64,000 nucleotides of DNA from the NCBI GenBank assembly GCA_019095985.1, contig CM032659.1, positions 7,107,971-7,171,970 of the forward strand. Reading direction: 5' to 3'. The position numbers were made by a program, and so were the translations under genes. Positions 23,675-33,172 of the stretch are shown here, one piece after another. The stretch's first letter is position 1, and each line of letters starts with the position of its first letter. The notes beneath the pieces are model-generated. The model saw nothing but the letters and a program-made list of their open reading frames with translations. It did no database searches and was not told where the DNA came from. Source of the DNA: Streblospio benedicti (lineage: Eukaryota; Annelida; Polychaeta; Spionida; Spionidae).

Positions 23675-23730
23675 TCATTATGACGTTCTATATAAAAAGA
23701 ACGTTTTCACTGGCACCGGCACCATGCATT
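23675..23730 (-). promoter_or_regulatory. Putative core promoter of gene 2 (TATA-like)
   Basis: Minus-strand CTTTTTATATAGAACGTCA (TATA-like at about 23688-23699) lies about 120 bp upstream of the ATG, in the block shared with genes 1 and 3. Confidence 0.45.
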
Positions 23731-23749
23731 TCTATTAAATCACATTTTC

Positions 23750-23960
23750 GCGATTTTTAGGACCATCCTTTCCTTCTGCATTATGACATAAAATTGTTTT
23801 ATTTATTTGTTTTATTTTTTTATTTTTAATTTTTTTCATTTTTACATGTTTATGCTTTACTATGAATAATACTAATATGATACAAAATTCAAGAAAAACG
23901 AAATATTAAGAATAATTCTTTATTATGAAAATGAATATGATAAGTGAATATAGTTGGGTC
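23750..23960. repeat. Array upstream block U, gene 2 copy
   Basis: AT-rich sequence beginning with TTCTGCATTATGACATAAAA and ending with TTTATTATGAAAATGAATAT. It is shared with the regions upstream of gene 3 (27946-28169), gene 4 (30540-30745) and gene 5 (33205-33390). Confidence 0.8.
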
Positions 23961-24640
23961 ATTTAGGGCACTTTTGTGACCGCGGAGAGACAGAAAAGGT
24001 TTTATGATTGATTTGAGCTCTTAAACATATTTCAAGAGATTTAAGCGGGGATACCCCTCGCAAAAGTCCGGGCAGAACGATTGAGGGGCCAAAATCCGAA
24101 ATGGCCGCCGGCTGTTCTAACGAAAATACATCTTTTTTAATAATTGACATACAAGCATGTATAATACATCATTTTTAAGGTTTTTAGGTGTAAGAAATTC
24201 ATTTATGATACTTTAAAAAAGATTTGACCTCATCTTGACCTTCAAATCATAGATGGCCGCCGTGAATTCTACAAAATGACGAGATTCTAAGTATTTGACA
24301 TATAGATGACTGTAGTATATCAATTTTATGGTTTATGGAGGCAAGGAAGTAATTTTTATATGCTTCCAATAATTTGACCTTATTTTGACCTTTTTAGGAT
24401 ACGGGGGCAATTTCTATGAAAAGCTGAGTTTAATGTAATTAACCTATGAATCTTGTTTTGAGTGGCATAACTTCAACACGTGAATGAAAAATGAGATAAT
24501 GACAAACTACTTGAGAGTTCAACAACTTTTTACTACATACAAGTTTTAATGTACCAATAAGCAAATATGAAACATAAAATGCATAATTACAAGCATATAC
24601 TAATCACAAAATAAACAAAATCAGTCCTCTAAACCTCATC
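23961..24640. other. Unique insert with repeated GATGGCCGCC phrases
   Basis: This stretch is not found in the other array units. It contains the phrases AAATGGCCGCCGGC and AGATGGCCGCCGTG about 150 bp apart and repeated TTTGACCTCATCTTGACC / TTTGACCTTATTTTGACC. It looks like a diverged interspersed repeat; no coding capacity. Confidence 0.5.
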
Positions 24641-24655
24641 AATCTCAGTATCACT

Positions 24656-25390
24656 CTATTCACTTTCGCCATCAGTGCTATCATTTTCGTCATCATTATC
24701 ATCAATATCAACATTATCTTCACCATCGCAATCAACGTGAACAACATACCGACTGAAGTTGTCTGACAATGCAGCCCTTGTATGACGCACTGGACGACAC
24801 TCTCCATTGATATTTTCCCACCCATGCCCAATAGGTGACAGATGATCATTCATATAGTAATTTTTTGGCAATATGAATTATAGTTTGTCATCTGTAGATG
24901 AAGATATAGACTGTCAACATCTGGTGGTAAACGTAGCATACTCTTGTGTTTCATTTTCTGCCACTTGGAGGCTCTAACTAGTCCACATGTCTTCTCTCCA
25001 TGACATCCATATATGATCTTTAGTACAAAGGGTTCCATTTCCTTTTTCACTTTCTCTGATAACTGTAAGCTATTGCCAACATTTTTCAACAATGACTGCC
25101 CATTACAGTCATCAAGAGTTTTTTGAAAGATCAATTTCTTTCCATGGCCACAGAAGCCTGATGTATGGTCACTGTCACTTTTCAAATCTTTTGCAGATAA
25201 TCAGACCAGCGATAGTGTGAGCTATCCCGTTTTTTAGCTTCACGATCTGCAGGCGTTGGAGTTGCTAGTCTCCAAATCAGACCCATTTCAACCAGGCTTA
25301 CATAATTATGTGGCACTGTATCTGCACCATCTATATTGGCATTGTAGATTTCTAAAAAAGCCGAGAAACTGAAGAAAGCTATTAGAATTC
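24656..25390 (-). pseudogene. Broken fragment of a multicopy invertebrate protein (copy 2)
   Basis: A longer relative of the 20180-20561 fragment. It has an upstream part resembling ...VEMGLIWRLATPTPADRE... (about 25230-25310), the RLPPDVDSLYLHLQ segment, GHGWENINGECRPVRHT, and an acidic C-terminal tail rich in D and E. The family is an uncharacterised protein type that is multicopy in many invertebrate genomes. The reading frame is broken in several places. Confidence 0.6.
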
Positions 25391-25430
25391 CTTAACCTTG
25401 ATCCAGTTGCAAGAGTTGCAGAGTGCCACA

Positions 25431-25576
25431 TTGATTTTCACACTTGAAAACTTTGCACATTTTTCATTCCATGAATCATTGACATAGTCAAAGTAGATGG
25501 CATTGTCATCGTCATCGATAATATCGACATTGACCTCTGTAGTGATCGAAACACTACTTACATTTACCGTTAATTT
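25431..25576 (-). pseudogene. Sulfotransferase fragment: stem-region codons
   Basis: About 48 codons match the stem of the array genes (TVNVSSVSITTEVNVDI..., NDSWNEKCAKFS). The upstream side joins directly to the interior of MITE C at 25577, and the downstream side runs into the multicopy-protein fragment. It is a leftover of another gene copy. Confidence 0.85.
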
Positions 25577-25831
25577 AGTTCATGCCTCTTTTCCGATTCC
25601 TTTTGGGGGGTCGCTGAATTTTTTTATCACGCTACGGTATATTTTTTCAAGTATTTTCTTTCAGCACTCGTCCAAAAATGCAATGACTATGTAGAGGACT
25701 TTTGCGTTGGCTGGGGAATGGGGGCACTCAAATTTTTAAAATGCTGATGGGGGGGGGGGTCAGTTAACTTTTTCTCTGAGGCCAAAAAGTCGGACGACCC
25801 CTTTCCGGTATTGTTATTTATGATTGTTCCC
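25577..25831. mobile_element. PIF/Harbinger-type MITE, copy C, left end missing
   Basis: It matches copies E and G from their AGTTCAT...TTCCGATTCC position through to the right end (...TGATTGTTCCC, then TAA). The left terminal repeat and about 50 bp are replaced by the sulfotransferase fragment, which marks a deletion or recombination junction. Confidence 0.85.
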
Positions 25832-25834
25832 TAA

Positions 25835-26221
25835 CATCACAACGTTGCATTCTCCCAATTTTGGTTGAGATGCAAAGGAGAAATAAAAACGATCTACATT
25901 ACATGCATAATTACCCTAAAAATGAAAAATAAACATGTGAGGAAAGTTAATTACCGGTATAACACAGATTATTCTGGTCTCACTAGAAAGTTGGTATCTT
26001 CGTGGAGCTTAGCGCGGTCTCTTAATGATGACCTTGACACCAACAAATGTAAAAACACATACCATGGACCATTAATTCATAGCAGCGGAAATAGTAGAAA
26101 CATGCAATGTCAAAGGGTCAAGTTGAAAAGTGTCAACTTTGCTATCTTCGTTTGAAGCCTGGCGCATACCTCATCATACGGAAAATACATTTACCGTAAT
26201 AATGAATGACACTGTGGTGAT
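25835..26221. repeat. Array spacer S, copy 3
   Basis: Full spacer between a TAA-flanked and a TTA-flanked MITE. The same spacer lies at 28470-28856 and 31054-31437. Confidence 0.85.
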
Positions 26222-26224
26222 TAG

Positions 26225-26550
26225 GGAACGATCATAAATAACGATACCGAGGGGGGGGGGTCATCCATTTTTGGGGGCTCAAAGAAAAAGTTAACTGATC
26301 CCACCCCCTCCCTCCCATCAACATTTTAAAATGTTGAGTGACCCCCCCAAAAAAAGGTAAAGCAAAAGTCCTCTACATAGTCATTGTATTTTTGGACAAC
26401 TGTTAAAAGAGATTATATGAAAAAATATCCCTTAGACTAATAAAAAGTTCAGCGACCCCCCAAAAGGAATCAGAAAAGTTTTGTACGACCTCCCTACCTT
26501 TTTGTACGACCCCAGCCCCCCCACCCTGTATCATTATTTATGATCGTCGC
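26225..26550. mobile_element. PIF/Harbinger-type MITE, copy D
   Basis: GGGAACGATCATAAATAACG at the left and ...TTTATGATCGTCGC at the right, TTA on the left flank and TTTAA on the right. 326 bp. The inner TCAACATTTTAAAATGTTGA is itself palindromic. Confidence 0.85.
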
Positions 26551-26729
26551 TTTAACCAACTCATATTAGGCCTAATGCTTTTGTGCAACATTTTGAATGA
26601 TATCAGGAAAAATACAGTTTTCACAATTCGTTACTAATTATGAATAAAAGAGAAATTTTATATTAACTAGATTGGTTTAAAGACATGTACATGCATATAA
26701 TCGGGTAGCATTTTTGTTGAAAACAAATC

Positions 26730-27773
26730 TTAACGAATCCAGTCAAAATCAGGTGAATAACCAAATTTTTCAACAGAAAGACTAATTATTCCATCAGCTG
26801 CTTCTTTAATGAAATCATGAACTTCAGGAGAAGATATATCTTCTGGCTCCACATTTCTTTTCCTTTTGAATCTACCTGTTGAATTTTCCTCGATGCATTT
26901 TAGATGCTTCGCAGTTAAATACTTCGATTCAACACCCAAAAATCTTCCAATCCTCTTGAGTTCTATCTGCATGTTTTTCTTAAGTCTATTGAAATCTACC
27001 ACTAACAAGCATTTGTTCTCTAGTTTAAGCCAATGGTTGTAAAACCATTTCCATGCAGGTATGATTGTACCAAGATGGGAAATCCAATGTTTTTCCACAT
27101 CATCTTTTGGTGCAGCCCTGACATGTGAATCCAGTGTCTGTCGTCTGTTGTATTCCGCTAGAGCACAGTCTTGTGGACTGCGCAACAGAAGGATAGTTCG
27201 TTCGTAGTCATCGGCAGACTCTCGTCCGATGTATGGCGAATGGGTTTTTAGAACGATCACTGATCCGTCCGTGACTCCTTCACCAGGAAAACCACCATGT
27301 CTAAGCTTATGATCTCTAATCTGTGAGCCTGAGTAGATGCCCGTGAGTTGCTCAATCAGATGTCTCACCCACGTGTTTCCACACCCGGGAAAGCTGGCCA
27401 GAGCAGTCAGAGGCAAGCTTGCATTACTGAAATGTCTATTTGCACAAATTGAACTGGCCGAATTGATCTCATCTTGATCTAATAAGTGTTCTAGTTCAAA
27501 TGGATTGATCTTCACATTTGAAAACTTTGCACATTTTTCATTCCATGAATCATTGATATAGTCATAGTAGATGTCATTGTGATCGTCATTGATAATATCG
27601 ACATTGACCTCTGTAGTGATCGAAACACTACTTACATTTACCGTTAATTCAGAAACGTTTGCATGATGAAGTACCCAGGAGAAACATACTGTCCACATAA
27701 TCAAACCACAGATGATAAATTTACAGTGTCTAAGCATCCTCTTCAGCTTCCTCCTTGCTAAATTCAGACACAT
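26730..27773 (-). CDS. Sulfotransferase gene 3 (WSCD-like, no WSC domain)
   Basis: Predicted 347-residue type II sulfotransferase. The ATG used by genes 1 and 2 is replaced by ACG here, so translation most likely begins two codons later, at 27773 (MCLNLARRKLKR). The domain order is the same: basic tail, anchor, stem with NVSE, NVSS and NDSW sequons, ASFPGCGNTW loop, VLKTHSPYIG, RSPQDCALAEYNRR, LLVV, CIEENSTGRF and an EAADGI C-terminal segment. The P-loop has cysteine where genes 1 and 2 have serine. All presumed catalytic residues (loop, KTH histidine, R and S of RSP) are present. It sits in a regular unit: MITE D, gene, upstream block, MITE E, spacer. Confidence 0.9.
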   Translation of the reverse strand: MCLNLARRKLKRMLRHCKFIICGLIMWTVCFSWVLHHANVSELTVNVSSVSITTEVNVDIINDDHNDIYYDYINDSWNEKCAKFSNVKINPFELEHLLDQDEINSASSICANRHFSNASLPLTALASFPGCGNTWVRHLIEQLTGIYSGSQIRDHKLRHGGFPGEGVTDGSVIVLKTHSPYIGRESADDYERTILLLRSPQDCALAEYNRRQTLDSHVRAAPKDDVEKHWISHLGTIIPAWKWFYNHWLKLENKCLLVVDFNRLKKNMQIELKRIGRFLGVESKYLTAKHLKCIEENSTGRFKRKRNVEPEDISSPEVHDFIKEAADGIISLSVEKFGYSPDFDWIR

Positions 27774-27884
27774 GTTCGTGGTAGTCCTGGTAGAGCAAGA
27801 AATATAAAATGTAGTATCCTTGAGTGTACTACAATGTACATCCACGTGGCAACTCACATGGTGGCACGTCAGAATTCGTTAATC

Positions 27885-27940
27885 ATTATGACGTGCAGTA
27901 TATATAAAAAGAACGTTTTCACTGGCACCTGCACCATGTA
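27885..27940 (-). promoter_or_regulatory. Putative core promoter of gene 3 (TATA-like)
   Basis: Minus-strand CTTTTTATATATACTGCACG (about 27898-27911) lies about 125 bp upstream of the ATG in the block shared with genes 1 and 2. Confidence 0.45.
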
Positions 27941-27945
27941 TTTTT

Positions 27946-28169
27946 AATCACATTTTCACAATTTTTAGGACCATTGGTTCCTTCTGCATTATGACATAAA
28001 ATTGTTTTTTGTTATTTTTTTTTTATTTGTTTCTTTTTACATGGTTAAGCTTTACTATGAATAATATAAATATGATAGAAAATTTAAGAAAAACAAAATA
28101 TAAGAATAATTCTTTATTATGAAAATGAATATGATAAATGAATATCAAAGATTATCATTAAGTAACTAA
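27946..28169. repeat. Array upstream block U, gene 3 copy
   Basis: Shared with 23750-23960, 30540-30745 and 33205-33390. Confidence 0.8.
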
Positions 28170-28466
28170 GGGAATGATCAGTAATAATGATAACGGGAAG
28201 GCATCTAAAAAGGTGGGGGGGAGTTCATCCAACTTTTCTCATTCCTTTTGAGGGGTCGCTAAATGTCACGCTACTGTATATTTTTTCAAATATTTTCTTT
28301 CAGAAATCGTCCAAAAATGCAATGACTATGTAGAGGACTTTTGCTTTAGCGGGGGGGGGGGGGGGCACTCAACTTTTTAAAATGTTGATCGGGGGGTCGG
28401 TTAGCTTTTTCTTTGAACCCCCAAAATGGACGACCCCCCTCGGTATTGTCATTTATGATTGTTCCC
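28170..28466. mobile_element. PIF/Harbinger-type MITE, copy E
   Basis: GGGAATGATCAGTAATAATG at the left, ...TTTATGATTGTTCCC at the right, TAA on both sides. It is in the opposite orientation to copies D and F. Confidence 0.88.
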
Positions 28467-28469
28467 TAA

Positions 28470-28856
28470 CTTTGCAAGATTGAATTCTCCCGAATTGGCT
28501 GAGAGGCAAAGGTGAAAAAAAAGGTCTACATTACATGCATAACCTAAGAATGATAAATAAACATTTGAGGAAAGTTAATTACCGGTATAGCACAGATTAT
28601 TCAACTGGTCTCATTAGAAAGTTGGTATCTTCGTGGAGTTTAGCGTGGTCTCTTAATGATGACCTTGGACACAAACAAATGTAAAATCACATACCACATG
28701 GACCATTATAGCAGCAGAGATAGTAGAAACATGCAATGTCAAAGGGTCAAGTTTAAAAGCCTCAACTTTGCTATCTTCGTTTGATTCGTTGATTTCACAA
28801 TACATGACACCATATGGATAATACATTTACCGTAATACTGAATGACCCTGTGGTGC
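28470..28856. repeat. Array spacer S, copy 4
   Basis: Spacer between MITEs E and F, homologous to 25835-26221. Confidence 0.85.
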
Positions 28857-28859
28857 TTA

Positions 28860-29183
28860 GGGAACGATCAAAAATAAGGATACAGAGGGGAGAGGGGGTG
28901 ATCATCCATTTTTGGGGGCTCTAAGAAAAAATTACCGACCCCCCCTCATCAACATTTTAAAATGTTGAGTGACCCCCCAACCGCTAAAGCAAAAGTCCTC
29001 TACATAGTCATTGTATTTTTGGACAACTGTTAAAAGAAAATATTTGAAAAAATATACATTAGAGTGATAAAAAAGTTCAGCGACCTTCCAAAAAAAGAAT
29101 CAGAAAAGTTGAACAACCTTCCGACCTTTTTGGAGGACCACGCCCCCCCCCTCCCACCGGTATCATTATTTATGATCGTTCCC
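28860..29183. mobile_element. PIF/Harbinger-type MITE, copy F
   Basis: GGGAACGATCAAAAATAAGG at the left, ...TTTATGATCGTTCCC at the right, TTA on both sides; 324 bp. Confidence 0.88.
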
Positions 29184-29367
29184 TTAACCAACTCATATAA
29201 GACCTAATGCTTTTGTGCAACATTTTGAATGATGTCAGGAAAAATACAGTTTTCACAATTCGTTACTAATTATAAAGAAATTTTAGATTAACTAGTTCGG
29301 TTTAAAGAATGTACATGTAGTACATTACATGTATATAATCGGGTAGCATTTTTGTTGAAAATAAATC

Positions 29368-30408
29368 TTAACGAATCCAATCAAAATCAGGCAAATAACC
29401 AAATTTTTCAACGGAAAGACTTTTTATTCCATCAGCTGCTACTTTAATGAAATCATGAACTTCAGGAGAAGATATGTCTTCTGGCTTGACATTTCTTTTC
29501 CTTTTGAATCTACCTGTTGAATTTTCCTCAATGCATTTTAGATGCTTCGCAGTTAAATACTTCGATTCAACACCCAAAAATCTTCCAATCCTCTTGAGTT
29601 CTATCTGCATGTTTTTCTTAAGTCTATTGAAATCTACCACCAACAAGCACTTGACCTCTAGATTAAACCAATGGTTGTAAAACCATTTCCATTCAGGTAT
29701 GATTGTACCAAGATGGGAAATCCAATGTTTTTCCACGTCCCATCTTGGTGCAGCCTTGATATGTGAATCCAGTGTGTGTCGCCTGTTGTATTCTGCTAGA
29801 GCACAGTCTTGTGGACTGCGCAAAAGTAGTATAGCTCGTTCGTACTTATCGGCAGCCTCTTGCCAGTCTTGGCCGATGTACGGCGAATGGGTCTTTAGGA
29901 CAATCACTGATCCGTCCGTAACTCCTTCACCAGGAAAACCACCAAATCTAAGTGCATGATCTCTAAGCTCTGAGCCTGAGTAGATGCCCGTGAGTTGCTC
30001 AATCAGATGTCTCACCCACGTGTTTCCACACCCAGGAAAGCTGGCCAGAGCGGTCACAGGCAAGCTGGCATTACTGAAATGTCTGTTTGCGCAAATTGAA
30101 CCGGCTGAATCGATCTCATTTTTATCTAAGTGGTCAAGTTCAAATGGATTGATTTTCACATTTGAAAACTTTGTACATTTTTCATTCAATGAATCATTGA
30201 CATAGATGTCATCATCATTGATAATATCGACATTGACCTCTGTAGTGATCAAAACACTACTTACATTTACCGGTAATTCAGAAATGTTTACATGAGAGAG
30301 TACCCAGGAGAAACATACTGTCCACATTATCAAACCACAGATGATAAATTTACAGTGTCTAAGCATCCTCTTCATCTTCCTCTTTGCTAAATTCAGACAC
30401 ATGTTCAT
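29368..30408 (-). CDS. Sulfotransferase gene 4 (WSCD-like, no WSC domain)
   Basis: Predicted 346-residue type II sulfotransferase, starting at the ATG at 30408 that aligns with the starts of genes 1 and 2. An open frame continues upstream to 30630, but that extension reads through the 5' flank and a poly-A run (poly-lysine) and is not conserved as protein in the sister copies. ASFPGCGNTW loop, VLKTHSPYIG, RSPQDC, AEYNRR, LLVV and CIEENSTGRF are all intact. After the KTH motif it has a short insertion (GQDWQEAADKYE) relative to genes 1-3. The conserved TATA-like block upstream is missing (about 30512-30540), so expression may differ from the sisters or be absent. Confidence 0.88.
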   Translation of the reverse strand: MNMCLNLAKRKMKRMLRHCKFIICGLIMWTVCFSWVLSHVNISELPVNVSSVLITTEVNVDIINDDDIYVNDSLNEKCTKFSNVKINPFELDHLDKNEIDSAGSICANRHFSNASLPVTALASFPGCGNTWVRHLIEQLTGIYSGSELRDHALRFGGFPGEGVTDGSVIVLKTHSPYIGQDWQEAADKYERAILLLRSPQDCALAEYNRRHTLDSHIKAAPRWDVEKHWISHLGTIIPEWKWFYNHWFNLEVKCLLVVDFNRLKKNMQIELKRIGRFLGVESKYLTAKHLKCIEENSTGRFKRKRNVKPEDISSPEVHDFIKVAADGIKSLSVEKFGYLPDFDWIR

Positions 30409-30539
30409 GGTAGTCCTGGTGGGGCAAGCAATATAAAATGTAGTATCCGTGAGTGTACTACAATGACAATGTACATCCACATTGTAACCCACTTGGTGGC
30501 ACGTCAGACATTCGTTTATCATTATTATATCACATGATA

Positions 30540-30745
30540 TAGGACATTTCATTCCTTCTGCATTATGATATAAAATTGTTTTTTTTTTTTTTTTTTTATA
30601 TTTGCTTCTTTTTACATGTTTAAGCTTCACTATGAATAATATTGATATGATAGAAAATTTAAGAAAAACGAAATATTAAGAATAACTCTTTATTATGAAA
30701 ATGAATATGATAAATGAATATCAAAGATTATCATAAAGTAACTAA
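30540..30745. repeat. Array upstream block U, gene 4 copy
   Basis: Shared with the other upstream blocks. Its gene-proximal part is replaced by a shorter AT-rich junction at 30512-30540. Confidence 0.75.
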
Positions 30746-31050
30746 GGGAATGATCATAAATAATGATAACGGGAGGGCATCTAAAAAGGTAGGGGGCGGG
30801 AGTTCATCCCTTTTTTCCGATTCCTTTTGGGGGGTCACTGAATTTTGTTATCACGCTACTGTATATTTTTTCAAATAATTTCTTTCAGCAATCGTACAAA
30901 AATGCAATGAATATGTAAAGGACCTTGGCTTTAGTGGGGGGGGGGGGGCACTCAACTTTTTAAAATGTTGATGGGGGGTCGGTTAACTTTTTCTTTGAGC
31001 TCCGAAAAATGGACGACCCCCCTCCGGTATTGTTATTCATGATCGTTCCC
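30746..31050. mobile_element. PIF/Harbinger-type MITE, copy G
   Basis: GGGAATGATCATAAATAATG at the left, ...ATTCATGATCGTTCCC at the right, TAA on both sides; 305 bp. Same position and orientation in its unit as copy E. Confidence 0.88.
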
Positions 31051-31053
31051 TAA

Positions 31054-31437
31054 CATCTCAACGTTGAATTCTCCCAAATTGGCTGAGAGGCAAAGGAGAA
31101 AAAAGGTCTACATTACATGCATAACCTAAAAAAGATAAATAAACATTTGAAGAAAGTTAATTACCGGTATAACACAGATTATAAACGGGTCTCATTAGAA
31201 AGTTGGTATCTTCGTGGAGTTTAGCGTGGTCTCTTAATGATGACCTTGGACACAAACAAATGTAAAATCACATACCACATGGACCATTATAGCAGCAGAG
31301 ATAGTAGAAACATGCAATGTCAAAGGGTCAAGTTTAAAAGCGTCAACTTTGCTATCTTCGTTTTATTCGTTGATTTCACAATACATGACATCATATGGAA
31401 AATACATTTACAGTAATACAGAATGACCCTGTGGTGC
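31054..31437. repeat. Array spacer S, copy 5
   Basis: Spacer between MITEs G and H, close in sequence to the 28470-28856 copy. Confidence 0.85.
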
Positions 31438-31440
31438 TTA

Positions 31441-31757
31441 GGAAACGATCAAAAATAATGATACAGAGGGGAGGGGGGGTGGTCATCATTTTTGGGGGCT
31501 CTAAGAAAAAGTTACCGAACCCCCCCAACCGTTAAAGCAAAACTCCTCCACATAGTCATTGTATTTGTGGACAACTGTTAAAAGAAAATATTTGAAAAAA
31601 TATACCTTAGAGTGATAAAAAAGTTCAGGGACCCCCCCCCCCCCCCCAAAAAAAAAAAAAAGAAAAGTTGGACAACCTTCCGACCTTTTGGAACGACCCC
31701 GCCCCATCCTCCCCGCCCCACCAACCCCCTCCGGTATCATTATTTATGATTGTTCCC
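31441..31757. mobile_element. PIF/Harbinger-type MITE, copy H
   Basis: GGAAACGATCAAAAATAATG at the left, ...TTTATGATTGTTCCC at the right, TTA on both sides. It has a C run followed by an A run at about 31629-31662. Confidence 0.85.
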
Positions 31758-31947
31758 TTAACCAACTCATATAAGGCCTAGTGCTTTTTTCATCATTTTG
31801 AATGATGTCGGGAAAAATACAGTTTTCACAATTCGTTACTAATTATAAATAAAAGAGAAATGTTAGATTAACTAGATCGGTTTAAAGAATGTACATGTAG
31901 TACATTACATGATTATAATCGGGTAGCAATTTTGTTGAAAATAAATC

Positions 31948-32973
31948 TTAACGAATCCAGTCAAAATCAGGCAAATAACCAAATTTTTCAACACAACGAG
32001 TTTTTATTCCATCAGCTGCTACTTTAATGAAATCATGAACTTCAGGAGAAGATATGTCTTCTGGATTTACATTTCTTTTCCTTTGGAATCTAGCTGCTGA
32101 ATTTTTCTCAATGCATTTTAGATGCTTCGCAGTTAGATACTTCGATTCAACACCCAAAAATCGTCCAATCCTCTTGAGTTCTATCCGCAGGTTTTTCTTA
32201 AGTCTATTGAAATCTACCACCAACAAGCATTTGTTCTCTAGTTTAAGCCAATGGTTGTAAAACCATTGCCATGAAGGTATGATTGTACCAAGATGGGAAA
32301 TCCAATGTTTTTCCACATCGTCTTTTGGTGCAGCCCTGACATGTGAATCCAGTTTGTGTCGTCTGTTGTATTCTGCTAGAGCACAGTCTTGTGGACTGCG
32401 CAACAGTAGAATAACTCGTTCATAGTCATGAGCAGACTCTTCATCTAAGTACGGCCAATTGGTCTTTAGAACGATCACTGATCCGTCGGTGACTCCTTCA
32501 CCAGGAAAACCACCACTAAGCTCATGATCTCTAGTCTGTGAGCCTGAGTAGATGCCCGTGAGTTGCTCAATCAGATGTCTCACCCACGTGTTTCCACACC
32601 CAGGAAAGCTGGCCAGAGCTGTCAGAGGCAAGCTGGCATTACTGAAATGTCTGTTTGCACAAATTGAACTGGCCGAATCGATCTCATTTTTATCTAAGTG
32701 GTCCAGTTCAAATGGATTGATTTTCACATTTGAAAACTTTGCACATTTTTCATTCCATGAATCATTGACAAAGATATCATTGTCATCGTCATCGTCGACA
32801 TCAACGGCGGTATTATCGACATTGACCTTATTTACCGGTAATTCAGAAACGTTTGCATGATAAAGTAACCAGGAGAAACATACTATCCACATAATCAAAC
32901 CGCAGATGATAAATTTATAGTATTTAAGCATCCTCTTCATCTTCCTCCTTGCTAAATTCAGACACATTTTCAT
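31948..32973 (-). CDS. Sulfotransferase gene 5 (WSCD-like), KTH motif changed to KTN
   Basis: Predicted 341-residue type II protein from the ATG at 32973 (MKMCLNLARRKMKR), with anchor, stem, ASFPGCGNTW loop, RSPQDCALAEYNRR and LLVV segments as in the sisters. Two things set it apart. The stem lacks the SSVSITT stretch and has an acidic run (VDVDDDDDND). The motif KTHSPYIG of the other four reads KTNWPYLD, with the histidine codon CAT changed to AAT at 32458-32460. In PAPS sulfotransferases such as estrogen sulfotransferase the histidine of KTH is the catalytic base, so this product may be inactive or altered. The frame is otherwise open over its full length. It is the outermost copy, with a hairpin insertion in its leader. 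Confidence 0.87.
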   Translation of the reverse strand: MKMCLNLARRKMKRMLKYYKFIICGLIMWIVCFSWLLYHANVSELPVNKVNVDNTAVDVDDDDDNDIFVNDSWNEKCAKFSNVKINPFELDHLDKNEIDSASSICANRHFSNASLPLTALASFPGCGNTWVRHLIEQLTGIYSGSQTRDHELSGGFPGEGVTDGSVIVLKTNWPYLDEESAHDYERVILLLRSPQDCALAEYNRRHKLDSHVRAAPKDDVEKHWISHLGTIIPSWQWFYNHWLKLENKCLLVVDFNRLKKNLRIELKRIGRFLGVESKYLTAKHLKCIEKNSAARFQRKRNVNPEDISSPEVHDFIKVAADGIKTRCVEKFGYLPDFDWIR

Positions 32974-33052
32974 CGTTGTAGAGCAAGCAATAAAATGTAG
33001 TATCCTTGAGTATACTACAATGTACCATGCACGTGGCAACCCACGTGGTCGC

Positions 33053-33096
33053 ACCAAGGATACTATATTGATCAATATACTAGTACTATCCTTGGT
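33053..33096. repeat. 44-bp near-palindrome in gene 5 leader
   Basis: ACCAAGGATA at the left and TATCCTTGGT at the right are perfect inverted arms, around a centre containing TATTGATCAATA. The other gene copies lack it (GTGGTGGCACGTCAG runs uninterrupted), so it is an insertion specific to this unit, about 80 bp upstream of the ATG. Confidence 0.85.
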
Positions 33097-33117
33097 CCCA
33101 CGTCAGACTGGGGTTAA

Positions 33118-33172
33118 TCATTATGACGTGCAGTCTATCTAAAAGAGCCTCTTCACTGGCACCTGCACCATG
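33118..33172 (-). promoter_or_regulatory. Degenerate core promoter block of gene 5
   Basis: Aligns with the TATA-like block of genes 1-3, but the TATA part reads TTTTAGATAGAC on the minus strand. The CGTCATAATGATTAA part is intact. Confidence 0.35.

Noticed and set aside
30409-30630. 74-codon N-terminal extension of sulfotransferase gene 4
   Set aside because: It reads through the conserved 5' flank and a poly-A run. The sister copies do not keep it, and the ATG at 30408 aligns with the starts of the other genes.
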